A DNA stretch of 64,000 nucleotides. Origin: Dugong dugon (lineage: Eukaryota; Chordata; Mammalia; Sirenia; Dugongidae). The position numbers were made by a program, and so were the translations under genes. The notes beneath the pieces are model-generated. The model made no database searches. It had not been told where the DNA came from and saw only the letters and a list, made by a program, of their open reading frames with translations. The stretch is taken from the NCBI GenBank assembly GCA_030035585.1, contig CM057469.1:118522650-118586649 (forward strand), written 5' to 3'. Of the stretch, positions 24,561-35,611 are shown piece by piece; within the stretch, counting starts at the first letter, position 1, and each line of letters starts with the position of its first letter.

Positions 24561-24715
24561 GAGATAACACACAGAATTAAATACGATTCTACTTGGTGCT
24601 GAGGGAATAAAAATGTTCGTGAAATATGGCAGTGGTGACATTTATTCATGACACTGTATTATTGTAAACTTTGTTTCAGTCATTTCATTTAACCCTGACT
24701 ATGATTTGAAATAAA

Positions 24716-24862
24716 CCAGTTGCTGAAGAGTTGATTCTCACTCAAGGCGACCCCATCTGTATCATTGTAGGACTGTGCTCCAAAGGGTTTTCAATGGCTG
24801 ATTTTTCAGAAGAAAATCACCAGGCCTTTCTTCGGAGGTGCTGGTTAGAAGCTGAATGTATT
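24716..24862 (-). mobile_element. AfroSINE (divergent, head lost)
   Basis: Antisense: CCAGTTGCTGAAGAGTTG, GGCGACCCCATCTGTATC, CTCCAAAGGGTTTTCAATGG and AAAATCACCAGGCCTTTC match the body of the longer AfroSINE form. The tRNA-like head is not evident. Confidence 0.75.
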
Positions 24863-24889
24863 CATGGTTTGCACAACCTGTATATAAAA

Positions 24890-25241
24890 TTGTTGTTGTT
24901 ATTGTTGTTAGCTGCCATTGAGTCAGTTCCAACTCATGGGAACCTCAGGCACAAGGGAACTAAATGCTGCTGTGTCCTGGGTCATCCCCGTGATTGGTTG
25001 CTGATTGGACCATTGTAATTCATAGGGTTTTCATTGACCGTTTTTTATCAGTAGATAGCCAGGCCTTTCTTCCTAGTCTGTTTTAGTCTGGATGCTATGC
25101 TGAAACCTGCTCAGCATCGTAACAACACACAAACCTCCACTGGCAGAAGGGTGGTAGGTCTGCATGAGGTTCATTGGCCGTGAATTGAACCCAGGTCTTC
25201 TGCATGGAAAGTAAAAATTCTACCACTGAATCAACGCTGCC
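24890..25241 (-). mobile_element. SINE with tRNA-Gly-like head and RTE-derived body/tail
   Basis: Read on the minus strand from 25241 down, the first 70 bases (25172-25241) resemble tRNA-Gly(GCC). The A-box region is GATTCAGTGGTAGAATTT, the B-box region GGGTTCAATTC, and the acceptor-side end CGGCCAATG. A body resembling the RTE 5' non-coding region (25030-25171) follows, and then an RTE 3' tail ending AGCTAACAACAATAACAAC. The head differs from the AfroSINE head. The tRNA gene itself would not be functional: the acceptor 5' side is altered. Confidence 0.78.
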
Positions 25242-25269
25242 TTCAGATATGAAATAAACCCATAAACAA

Positions 25270-25422
25270 ACCTATTACCTTTGAGTCGATTCTGACTCAT
25301 AGCGACCCTGTAAGACAGAATGGAACTGCCCCATAAGGTTTCCAAGGAGCTGCTGGTGGATTTGAATTACTGACATTTTGGTTAGCAGCTGTAGCTCTTA
25401 ACCACTGTGCCATCAGGGCTCC
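25270..25422 (-). mobile_element. AfroSINE
   Basis: Antisense, close to a full short form: tail TTGAGTCGATTCTGACTC at 25284, AGCGACCCTGTAAGACAG, CCAAGGAGCTGCTGGTGG, and head end CACTGTGCCATCAGGGCTCC at 25422. Confidence 0.93.
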
Positions 25423-25456
25423 CAGGTATGAAATAGGTAGTGTTAATATTACTACT

Positions 25457-25639
25457 AAGGAGCCCTGGTAGCACAATGGTAAAGTGCTTGGCTGCTAACT
25501 GAAAGGTCAGTGGTATGAACCCCCAGATGCTCCATGGGAGAAAAGACCTGGTGATCTGCTCTGTAAAGATTTACAGCCTAGGAAACTCTATGGGGTGGCT
25601 ATGAATTGGAATTGACCTGAGGGCACACAACAAAACAAC
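25457..25639 (+). mobile_element. AfroSINE with target duplication
   Basis: Head GGAGCCCTGGTAGCACAATGG, CTTGGCTGCTAACTGAAAGG, ending in an RTE-like GGGCACACAACAAAACAAC tail. It is flanked by AATATTACTAC (25445-25455) and AATATTATTAC (25640-25650), a target duplication with one difference. Confidence 0.93.
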
Positions 25640-25725
25640 AATATTATTACATCAACTATTTAGTATTTACTATATTGGATATTTAGTCTTATTACTGTAT
25701 ACTATTTAGGAAAACATTACCTTTA

Positions 25726-26714
25726 ATATCACACACAAGTAAAATTTTACTGAAGATCATTCAAAAGTGGTTGCAGCAGTACATCGACAGGGAACTTCCA
25801 GAAATTCAAGTCAGATTCAGAAGAGGATGTGGAACAAGGAATATTATTGCTGATGTTAGATGGATCTTGGCTGAAATTAGAGAATGCCAGAAAGATGTTT
25901 ACCTGTGCTGTATCGACTGTGCAAAGACATTTGGCTGTGTGGATCATAACAAATTATTGATAATATTGTGAAGAATGGGAATTCCAGAACACTTAATTGT
26001 GCTCATGAGGAACCTGTACATAGAACAAAAGGCAGTCATTCAAACAGAACGAGGGAATACTTGGTCTAAAATACATGGTCTAAAATCAGGAGAAGTGTGA
26101 GTCATAAGTATCCTTTCACCATACTTATTCAATCTATATACTGAGCAAATAATCAGAGAAGCTAGACTATATGAGGAAGAACAGGGCATTGGGATTGGAG
26201 GAAGACTCATTAACAACCTGTGTTTTGCAGACGGCACAACCTTGCTTGCTGAAAGTGAAGAGGACTTGAAGCACTTACTGATGAAGATCAAAGACCACAG
26301 CCTTCAGTATGGATTACATGTCAACACAAAGAAAACAAAAATCCTCACAACTGGACCAATAAGCAACATCATGATAAATGGAGAAAGGATTGAAGTTGTC
26401 AAGGATTTCATTTTACTTGGACTCACAATCAACACACATGGAAGTAATAGTCAAGAAATTTGAGGATGCATTGCATTCGTCAAATCTGCTGCAAAAGACT
26501 GTTCTAAACTATTCAAAAGCAAATATGTCATTTTAAGGACTCAGGAGCGCCTGACCCAAGCCATGGTGTTTTCAATCACCCACCTCACATGCATACCAGA
26601 GCTGGACAATGAACAAGGAGACTGAAGAAGAATTGATGCCTTTGAATTACGGTGTTGGCAAAGAACACTGAATACACCACAGACTGCCAGAAGAATGAAC
26701 AAATCTGTTTTGGG
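25726..26714 (+). mobile_element. RTE-type LINE (RTE copy C), internal fragment without 3' tail
   Basis: Plus-strand RTE covering the RT domain to about the start of the C-terminal region, with frames at 25771-25971 and 26242-26463. The catalytic box reads FADG (near 26225-26236), so the second Asp is lost. It ends at about 26714 in the middle of the C-terminal region, next to L2-like sequence, without the RTE tail. That is odd for an element made by target-primed reverse transcription and suggests a later deletion or rearrangement. Confidence 0.9.
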
Positions 26715-26749
26715 TCTTTGCTTTGAACAATTGGTGTCTCTGTTTTGCT

Positions 26750-27245
26750 GATGCCCTAAGCACGTGCTTACCTTGTTCCTGCTTCTTTCCCATAATTCCC
26801 AAACTTGCACCCTCTACTCCTCTAGCCAGTATTCTCTCTATACAGTTTTTTTGCTCATTCTTTGACCTTTCTCATTCTTCTACTTAAATGCCTTCTCTTA
26901 TGCTGAAGGCTTAGATAATGGAATGTCTTCTCATCCATGGGATCACTACTGGCCATTCCAGTCTACCACATGCATGTTTCACTTCATACTTCCATCACCC
27001 TTTAGTCCTACTTCTTGCTTGGGCTTAGCCCATATTGCCTTAAAACTTTCATGTTTCTGCATTAGTTATGCCTCTATTTTGGGGTCTTCATTTATACTCT
27101 TTGAAGTAGTTCCTTCTATCTTGTGCATCATAAACATCTATAATTCTTGAATGGAATTGATGAGGACATATTTATATCCCAGAGTACGCCTTGCCAAGTG
27201 CTAAATATACAGCTATCATTCAGTTAATAATTGTTGATTGATTAA
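26750..27245 (+). mobile_element. L2-like LINE fragment
   Basis: TTCCCATAATTCCCAAACTTGC, CTTCTACTTAAATGCCTTCTC and the terminal TTGCCAAGTGCTAAATATACAG, AATAATTGTTGATTGATT look like L2 3' ORF/UTR sequence. Highly diverged. Confidence 0.45.
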
Positions 27246-27359
27246 TCTCATGCACATTTTTACCCTGTTTCTGTTCTAATTAGATACATATTTCCTTTTG
27301 CTATTCCCAAAGTCTGCAAGTACTTTCAGTTTTGTAACTGTAGGTCATCACTTGTGAAT

Positions 27360-27895
27360 TGTAACTCTCATTTCCTGACTGTCCTTTCTAATCTTCTCTG
27401 TCAAAATCTCTTCTCTTTTTCAAATCCTTCATTGAATCAGCTCCCCAGTGAAGCCCAATTGGATTAAGTCTATAAAACTCTAGCCATTATATTCAGGATA
27501 ACACTTTTAACTTTTGTATATGTGCCTGTGATCATTAATTTGCACATTTATATGACTTCAAATCCCAAATCTTCAATATGTTATTTACATTCATCTATGT
27601 CATGAAATCAGCTTCATCGCTCCCCTCACATACTTGTGCTCATGGTTTCTTGTCCACCCATATCTTTTAGCATACGTTTGCTTCCCTGGTCAATTTAAAC
27701 ATAATGACATTTCTTTTCTCTGAAGGCTAAGATTTTCTTTTCCCCTCACCTCACATGATCTTATGTATAGCTAGTGTTTACTTAAATAGACTGCAAGTTC
27801 CTAGAGAACACTGAATTTATTTACCCTGATTTGTATCCACCAAAAGCACCTCATTTTTCGACATTTAATTTATATTTGTTGAATAAATAAATGGA
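27360..27895 (+). mobile_element. L2 LINE 3' end
   Basis: Ends with the L2-like order ATAGACTGCAAGTTCCTAG, then ACACTGAATTTATTTACCC, CATTTAATTTATATTTGTTGAA and TAAATAAATGG. The start is approximate. Confidence 0.55.
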
Positions 27896-28269
27896 AGTCG
27901 GGGTATGGGTCATACAAGTTGTGCTGCTTTCCATGTCTTCTCTATTATATTAGAAATTCTACGTAAGTGTGGGTTCTACGACTTCTTTTTCAGTGCCTTC
28001 ACAGTGCTGCAGCCTTTTAAAATTTAACGTATTAATTGACTTAAAACATACATGCAATAAAATAAAAATTATACACAACTTAAATATATAGCTCAATGAA
28101 TTATCAAAAATCGAGTATAGTAGTGTGTTGTATTAACCTAGGACAAGAAATAGAAAGTTACTAACACCTCAAAAGCTCACCTTGTGTCTCCTCTCAATAA
28201 AAACCCCTTCATTTGCCCCAAAGGTAGCACTTTCCAGACTTTTAAGACTATAAATTATATTTGCCTATT

Positions 28270-29200
28270 TTTAACTTAATATACATGAAATATCACTGAT
28301 TGCATTTTTTAAGGTTCTTGCTTATTTACTCAATATTATATTTTGGAGATTCATCTGTTTTTGTGTGTTGCAGTAGTGATTTCATTTTCATTTCTATATG
28401 ATGTACCATTTAATGAATATGCTCAATTTCTAAATGCATTCATCTATTGACAATCATTTATTTTGTTCCAGATTTGAACACTATGAAAATTCATTGATGA
28501 ATATAGTAGTACAAGTGTTTTAGCACAAATGTATACACAGTTCTCTTAAGTATATAACTTGAATCAGAATTGCTGGATTATTGGGTATATGCATGTTCCG
28601 ACTTGTATATATTGCCAAGTCTCCAAAGCAGTTTTCCAACTTTATGCTTTCACCAGCAATGTATGAGAGTCTCAGTTGCTTTATATCCTCAAGAAAATTT
28701 ATTATTATCCGTCTTTTTGTTTTTATAATTCTGGAGAATTAGTAGTAGTATCTCATCATAGTTGTTATTTTATTTTTCCCTGATGAATAATAACTATTGG
28801 ACTTTTAAAATTATGTTTGGTTATTTTTCATTTGCTTATAGATTTCTAGGAGTCTAGATGCATATCAGTTTTGATATGTTTTGCCAATACCTTTTTCTAT
28901 TCTGTGGTTTGTCTTTTTTCTCTTAATGATGTCTTTTGATGTAGAAAATTTTCTAACGTTAATAGCCTAATGTATTTATTTTACATTATGGAAAATGATT
29001 TATTTGTCCCATTGAAGACAGTTTCATTTACCCAAGATTATAAATATTTTCTTACATTACCTTGTAAAATCTTTGTTTCATTTTTGACATTTAGATTTAC
29101 AATCTACATGGATTTAATTTATTTATGTGGCATAAGGTATGGATAAATATCAATTAATGCAACACCATTTTTTAAAACACTGTCATTTCCTCACTTTTCT
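28270..29200 (-). mobile_element. Old L1 (L1M-type), antisense ORF2 C-terminal part
   Basis: The plus strand shows a long run of reverse L1M words: GAATTGCTGGATTATTGGG, TTTCACCAGCAATGTATGAG, TTTCTAGGAGTCTAGATGC, TTCTGTGGTTTGTCTTTTTTC, TGATGTCTTTTGATGTAGAA and GCAACACCATTTTTTAAAAC. No open frame. The 3' side lies to the left. Confidence 0.85.
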
Positions 29201-29533
29201 GTAGTAGTATAATTATATTGCTAGAAGGACTTCTTCTTCCTTCCTACATTGAATATCAAAGTAAGATTTACCCCATTGAATGAGACAATGGCAAAAAAAT
29301 ATAAATAAAAAATGATTTTAAAGACAGTCGACATCAGGTAATAATTGAGATCCCTAAGATATGGGAAACAAACACGGTGAACTCTTTGATTGCTGCAGAT
29401 TACCATCTTGACAGAGTTTACAACTGCAGAGCCAGAAGGGGGAAATCTAAGCAAAGCTCACTGGTTTTCCTTAATTAAAGACATAAAGCTGAGAGTTTGG
29501 GGAGGCCAAGGAAGCTCAAGTTTATAGGACACA
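29201..29533. other. Unassigned sequence
   Basis: No repeat family or gene recognised. Confidence 0.4.
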
Positions 29534-29742
29534 GTTGTTGTTAGGCATTGCCAAGTTAGTTTTCAATTTATAGCGACTCCATGGGGCAGGGTAGATATGC
29601 CCAGTTGGGTTTTCTTGACTGTAATCTTTACAGAAGCAGATCGCCAGGCCGTTCTCTCATGAAGCCACTGTGTGGATTCACACTGCCAATCTTTTCATTA
29701 GCAACCGGGTGTGTAACTGTTGTGCCACCAGAGTTTCTTACA
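29534..29742 (-). mobile_element. AfroSINE (longer form)
   Basis: Antisense: TTGTTGTTAGGCATTGCC, TTTATAGCGACTCCATGGG, CTGTAATCTTTACAGAAGC, AGATCGCCAGGCCG, GGATTCACACTGCCAATC, head end GTTGTGCCACCAGAGTTTC. Confidence 0.9.
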
Positions 29743-30049
29743 AGACACAATACTGAAGAGGAAACAGAGTTGCATACAGACGTATCTCTGGAAATATGCA
29801 CAGGATCACCCTCATATATTAAGTATTGATGATTAAACACACTGTAATTAATTAGAGGGAACATTAGCCAGGGATCAGCGAGAGTCAAGAAGATTTCCTG
29901 TTCCTGTAAGCCAGGCTGGAGAACATGGTAATCCATGGATTGTTGGATAGAGTACTCAAAAAAGTCTTGCTTCAGTGGGGAATAATTTTACTAGATTAAA
30001 TTTTACTCTAGTCCTATCTAACAAATCTGAAAAGAAAAATCTGAAAAGA
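29743..30049. other. Unassigned sequence
   Basis: No gene or repeat recognised. Confidence 0.4.
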
Positions 30050-31705
30050 TCAAGTGGATTCCAAACTCAACAACGAAAAGACAAACAACCCAGTTAAAAA
30101 ATGGGATACGAATAGGCACTTCACCAAAGAAGACATTCAGGCAGCAAACAGACACATGAGGAAATGCTCATGATCATTAGACATTAGAGAAATTCAAATC
30201 AAAACTACAATAATATACCGTCTCATCCCAACAAAGCTAGCATTAATCCAAAAAACACAAAATAATAAATGTAGGAGATGCTGTGGAGAGACTAGAAAAC
30301 TTATATACTGTTGGAGGCAATGTAAAATCGAACAACCACTTTGGAAATCGATATGGCGCTTCCTTAAAAAGCTACAGATAGAAGTACCATATGATCCAGC
30401 AATCCCACTCCTTGGAATATATCCTAGAGAAATAAGAGCCATCACTTGAAGAGACATATGCACACTCATGTTCATTGCAGCACTGTTCATGATAGCAAAA
30501 AGATGGAAACAACCTAGGTGCCTATCAATGGACAAATGGATAAACAAATTATTGTATATTTACACAATGAAATACCACGCAATCATAAAGAACAATGATG
30601 AATCCGTGAAACATCTTGTAACACAGAGGAATCTGAAAGGTATTATGCTGAGTGAATTTAGTCAGTCGCAAAAGGGCAAATATTGTATAAGACCACTGTT
30701 ATAAGGACTCAAGAAAAGGTTTAAATACAGAAGAAAACATTCTTTGATGGTTATTAGGGTGGGGAGGGAGGGAGAGGGGTATTCACTAACTAGAAAGTAG
30801 ACAAGAATGATCCCAGGTGAAGGAAAGGACAGTACACTCTACAGGGGAAGCCAGCATCACTGGACTAAACCAAAGCTAAGAAGTTTCCTGAATACAACCA
30901 AATACTTAAAGGGACAGAATAACAAGGGCAGGGGGCTGGGAACCATGATTTCAGGGGATAGTTAGGTCAATTGGCATAACAAAGTTTTTTAAGAAAATGT
31001 TCTGCATCCCACTTTGATGATTGGTGTCTGGGGTCTTAATAAATGCTAGGGAAAGGCCATCTAAGATGCATCAATTGGTCCCAACCCATCTGGAGTAAAG
31101 GAGAATGAAGAACACCATGGACACAAGGAAAGTATTAGCCCGAGAGACAGAAAGGGCCACATAAACCAGAGAATTCCTCAGCATGAGACAAGAAGAACTA
31201 GATGGTGCCCATCTACCACATTGACCGCCCTGACAGGGAATACAACAGAGAGTCCCTGACAGAGCAGGAGAAAGGTGGGGTGCATAACTCAAATTCTAGT
31301 AAAAAGACCAGACTTAAAAGTTTGCCTGAGATAGGAGGGACCCCAGAAGACATGGCCCCTGGGCTCTGTCTTAGCCCAAAACTAAAACCATTCCCAAGGC
31401 TAACTCTTCAGACAAAGATTAGACTGGACTACGGGACATAAAATGATACTCATGAAGAGTGTGCTTCTTAGCTCAAGTAGATACATGAGACTAAATGGGC
31501 AGCTCCAGTCCAGAGGTGAGATGAGAAGGCAGAGAGGGCAGGAGCTGGTTGAATGGACTCCGGAAATCTGAGGTGGAAAGGAAGCGTGTGCTGCCATAGT
31601 ATAGGGAGAGCAACTAGGGTCACAAAACAATATATGGATAAATTTTTGTATGAGAGATTAACTTGAATTGTAAACTTTCACTTAGAGCACACACACACAC
31701 ACAAT
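30050..31705 (+). mobile_element. L1 LINE (copy C), 5'-truncated
   Basis: Starts inside the ORF2 C-terminal region with a word like AAAAATGGGATACGAATAGG. The final frame is at 30468-30704. The 3'UTR (30705-31680) matches copies A, B and D, including a CCCCTGGGCTCTGTCTTAG block, and the end ACTTGAATTGTAAACTTTCAC. It terminates in a (CA)n run at 31686-31703 in place of a plain A tail. Only one final tail is present, unlike copies A and D. Confidence 0.92.
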
Positions 31706-31762
31706 TTTATTCCAAGTAACTGTAACTTAACTACCTCCTAGAACAAAGTTCAGTCATATTTA

Positions 31763-32577
31763 TGTTGTTGTTAGGTGCCCTTGAGTAAGTTTCAACTCAT
31801 AGTGGCCCCATGTACAACAGAATGAAACACTGCCCAGTCCTCCACCATCCTCACAATCATCACTGTGTATGAGCCCATTGTTGCAACCACTGTGTAAATC
31901 CATCTCATTAAGGGTCTTCCTTTTTTTTGCTGATGCTGTACTTTACCAAGCACGATGTTCTCCAGGGACTGGTCCCTTCTGATAACATGTCCAAAGTACA
32001 TGAGGTGAAATCTCTCCATTCTAGCTTCTAAGGAGAATTCTGGCTGTACTTCTTCCCAGACAGATTTGTTCGTTCTTCTGGCACTTGATGGTATATTCAA
32101 TACTCTTCACCAACATCGTAATTCAAATGCGTCAATTCTTCTTTGATCTTCCTTATTCATTGTCCAGCTTTTGCATGCATATGAGGTGATCGAAAACACC
32201 ATGTCTTGGGTCAGGGGCATCTTAGTCCTCAAAGTGACATCTTTGCTTTTTAACACTTTAAAGAGGTCTTTTGAAGCAGATTTGCCCAATGCAATACATC
32301 CTTTGATTTCTCGACTGCTGCTTCCATGAGCGTTGATTGTGAATCCAAGTGAAGTGAAAAACTGGACAGCTTCAATATTTTCTCCTTTTTTATCATGATG
32401 TGGCTGATTGGTCCAATTGTGAGAATTTTCGTTTTCTTTATGTTGAGCTGTAATGAATACTGAAGGCTGTAGTCTTTGATTTTCATCAGTAAGTGCTTCA
32501 AGTCTTCTTTGCTTTCAGTAAGCAAAGATGTATCATTTGCATATCCCAGGTTGTTAATGAATCTTCCATGCAACCTG
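31763..32577 (-). mobile_element. RTE-type LINE (RTE copy D, 3' portion)
   Basis: Antisense RTE with 3' tail at 31763 (GTTGTTGTTAGGTGCC on the plus strand). C-terminal frames are at 31792-32100, 32107-32289 and 32250-32573. The catalytic box reads YAND (near 32530-32541), so the first Asp is replaced. It breaks off at about 32577 and appears to continue, with a short overlap, at 34268. Confidence 0.92.
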
Positions 32578-32589
32578 ATACAAAATACA

Positions 32590-34265
32590 AATATCCAGTA
32601 CCCAACAAGATATATTTACTTTTGGAATGCAATTAAACATTTACAAGGCATGGAAAGATGCAGAAATATGATCCGTAATGATGAGAAAAATTAATCAATC
32701 GAAACCAACCCAGAACTGACACAGATATTAGAATTATCAGAAAAGGACATTAAAACAATTATTTTAACTGTACTCAATAAGCTCAAAAACTAAGTAAAAA
32801 CATGGAAGATATAAAAAAATAATAAAATTGAAATTTAGGAAATTTAAACTACAATATTTAAAATGAAAAATATACTGGATGAGATTAATGGAAGATTAGA
32901 TATTGCAGAAGAAATCATTAGTGAACTTGAAGATGTGGAAATAAATACCATTCAAAATAAAAAACAAGGCGCAGAAGTTTTTTTTTTTTTTTTTTAATTA
33001 GGACATCAGTGATCTGTGAGAAAAATTCAAAGAGGCCAATCTACATGTAATTGGAGTCCTTGAAAGAGATGGAAAGCGAGTTGCAAAAATTATTTGCAGA
33101 CATAAAGTTGGAAAGTGTTCCAAATTAAATTTTAAAAAAAAAGAAAAACACAATTCCAAGAACCTGAATGACACTGAAACAAAAGAAACAGGAAGAAAAC
33201 TACAAGGCAAAATATAGTCAAATTGCTCAAAATCAGTGATAAAAAGAAAAATCTTAATACCATCAAGAGAAAAAAGACTTAATGTACAAAGGAATAAAGA
33301 TAAGGATTGCAATAGATTTCTTATCCGAAACAATGCAAATAAGAAGACAGTGGAGCTGCATCTTTAAAGTACTGAATTAAAAAAAAAAAATGTTAATCTA
33401 GAATTCTATATCCAGTGAAAATATCTTTCAAAAACAATGGAAAATTAAGAGTCCTTCAGATATATAAACATTGAAGGAATTCATCACATAAATACCTGCA
33501 CTCCAGAAATGTTAAAGACAATTCTTAAGATGAAAGGAAAATGAGACCATAAATAAATATGAACCTACATAAATAAATGATGAACATCATAAATAGTAAC
33601 CATATGGGTAAAAATACATTATATTTTTCTTACTTTTAAAATTTCTTTAAATGATAATTAACTGTTTCAACAAAACTAATGATAATTCACTGTGAAGCTT
33701 ATATGATATGTGTAAGTTAAATATATGAAAAAAATAACACAAAGACCAGGAGGAAAGAGATGAAAGTATAGTATGGCAAGATAATTATACTATATGTGAC
33801 AAGTCAGAGGTGTATAATCTAAAGCTTAAGGTAACCACTAAAAACAAACAAACAAACAAACAAACTAATGGAAAAACCAAAGATCAAAGATTTATGGCCA
33901 CTCAGCCTACAAATAAAACAAATTAGAGTTATAGAAAGTACTAATTCCAAAAGAAGTTAAGAAAATAGGAAAAAGAGGAGGAAAAAGAACAGATGGGACA
34001 AATAGAAAACAAATAGCAAAATGATAGACTTAAACCTAATGATACCAATGATCACATTAAATGTCATTTGTCTAAACCTTCTAATTAAGAAGCAGATATT
34101 GTTACATTGGATAAAGAAAGATTCACAGGTAGTCTCTCACTTGAAAACTAAACAACATACTTTTATATAATTCATGAGTCACAGTGGAAGTCCCTAGTAG
34201 CGTAAAAATTACATTGAACCCAATGCAAATGAAAATACAACATATAAAAATTTGTAGAATATTGC
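32590..34265 (+). mobile_element. Old L1 (L1M/HAL1-like) segment
   Basis: Diverged sense-strand L1: GCATCTTTAAAGTACTGAATT, then AGAATTCTATATCCAGTGAAAA, AGACTTAAACCTAATGATACC, CACATTAAATGTCATTTGTC, AACATATAAAAATTTGTAG. These run from the ORF1/inter-ORF region into ORF2. A T18 run (near 32980) and (AAAC)n (33841-33868) are internal. No frame survives. It lies between two pieces of what looks like one RTE copy. Confidence 0.75.
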
Positions 34266-34267
34266 TA

Positions 34268-34588
34268 AATAAGGTTTTGATTGAGTCTTCTTCCAATCCT
34301 GATGTCTAGTTCTTCTTTATATAGACCAGCTTCTCAGATTATTTGCTCGGCGTACAGATTGAATAAGTATGTTGAAAGGATACAACCTTGACACAGACCT
34401 TGTTTGATTTTAAATCACCCAGCATCCTCTTATTCTGTCCAAACAACTGCCTCTTGGTCTATGCAAAGGTTCTACATGAGCGCAATTAAGTGTTCTGGAA
34501 TTCCCATTCTTCTCAAAGTTATCCATAATTTACTATGATTCACACGGTTAAATGCATTTGCATAGTCAATAAGACATAGGTAAACATG
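34268..34588 (-). mobile_element. RTE-type LINE (second part of copy D)
   Basis: Antisense RTE covering the region just upstream of the YADD box, from CTTCCAATCCTGATG (34289) through ATTGAATAAGTATGTTGAAAGG to TTAAATGCATTTGCATAGTC. Its left end overlaps the right end of 31763-32577 by about 24 consensus bases; otherwise the two parts are consecutive. Confidence 0.88.
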
Positions 34589-34589
34589 T

Positions 34590-35045
34590 ATATGGAGATG
34601 CAAAGGACCTAAAATAGCCAAAAAATTTTGAGAAAGCAAAAGAAAGAAAAAAAGGTTGAAACACTAATATTTCCTGATATGAAGACTTATTATAAAGCTA
34701 CAGTTATCAAGATAGCATTATATTAATGATGTAAGGTAGACAAATAGACCAATGAAGAAACATAGAATGTGCATATATTTGACAAAGCTACAAAGCAGAT
34801 TCAGTGGAGATTAATTTTCATCTTTTCAATAACTGATACTGGCTAAAATTGGATAGCCATAAGCAAAAAAAAAAAAAAAAAAAAAAAAAATCATGAATCT
34901 CAACCATACTTTGTCCCAAATACAAAAATTAACTCAAAATGGATTGTAACCTAAATTTAAAACCTTAACATTTCTAGAATAAAACATAAAAAAATGACTT
35001 TGAGCGAGGCAAAAATTTGTTAGCTATAACATCAAAAGCATGATA
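34590..35045 (+). mobile_element. Old L1 (L1M-type) ORF2 segment
   Basis: Continuation of old L1 ORF2 sequence: GATGCAAAGGACCTAAAATAG, ATAAAGCTACAGTTATCAAG, AAATTAACTCAAAATGGATTG, CATTTCTAGAATAAAACATA. An A run lies at 34862-34890. Relative to the segment ending at 34265, a large part of ORF2 is missing. Confidence 0.78.
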
Positions 35046-35048
35046 ATA

Positions 35049-35454
35049 GAAGATCAAAGAAGAATTGGTACATTTGAATTGTGATGTTGGTGAAGAATAC
35101 TGACTATTCCATGGGCTGCCAGAAGACTAAACAAATCAGTTTTCTAGGAAGTACAGTCAGAATGCTGCTTTGAAGGGAGGATGACGAGACTTTGTTTTGC
35201 TTTCTTTGGCCACATCATAGCTTACTTTCAGCACATCATTGTGAAAAACCAATCACTAGAAAAGAACATGTTTGGTAAAGTGAAGGGTCAGTGAAAATGA
35301 GGGAAACCCTCCATGAGATGGATTAACATGATGGCGTCTGCAACAATGGGATCCAACATACCAAAGATTGTAAGGATGACACATGACCAGGCAGTGTTTT
35401 GTTCTGTTATACATAAGGCCACCATGAGTTGAAGTCAAATTGATGGCAATTAAC
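35049..35454 (+). mobile_element. RTE-type LINE (RTE copy E), 3' end
   Basis: Sense-strand RTE 3' end, about 400 bases: AGAAGAATTGGTACATTTG, CCATGGGCTGCCAGAAGAC, GGAAACCCTCCATGAGATGG, GGCAGTGTTTTGTTCTG and a tail ATTGATGGCAATTAAC. Strongly 5'-truncated; all frames broken. Confidence 0.88.
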
Positions 35455-35489
35455 TAGGTTATTACACTAATTGGCATGGTTAAGGGTCA

Positions 35490-35605
35490 ACATAAATATG
35501 ATGAGTAAAAGCAGCCAAACAGAAAAAGAATACCTACTATATGATTCTATTTATATAAAACTTTGTAAAACGCAAACTAATCTATAGTAATGGAATAGTT
35601 CGTTC
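35490..35605 (+). mobile_element. Old L1 (L1M-type) 3'UTR fragment
   Basis: TACTATATGATTCTATTTATAT and AACTAATCTATAGTAATGG are typical of L1M 3'UTRs, consistent with the same old L1 as 34590-35045. Confidence 0.6.
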
Positions 35606-35611
35606 CTACGG

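Noticed and set aside
25172..25241. tRNA-Gly gene
   Set aside because: A and B box regions are tRNA-like, but the acceptor 5' side and anticodon arm are degraded and RTE sequence follows directly. It is better read as a SINE head.
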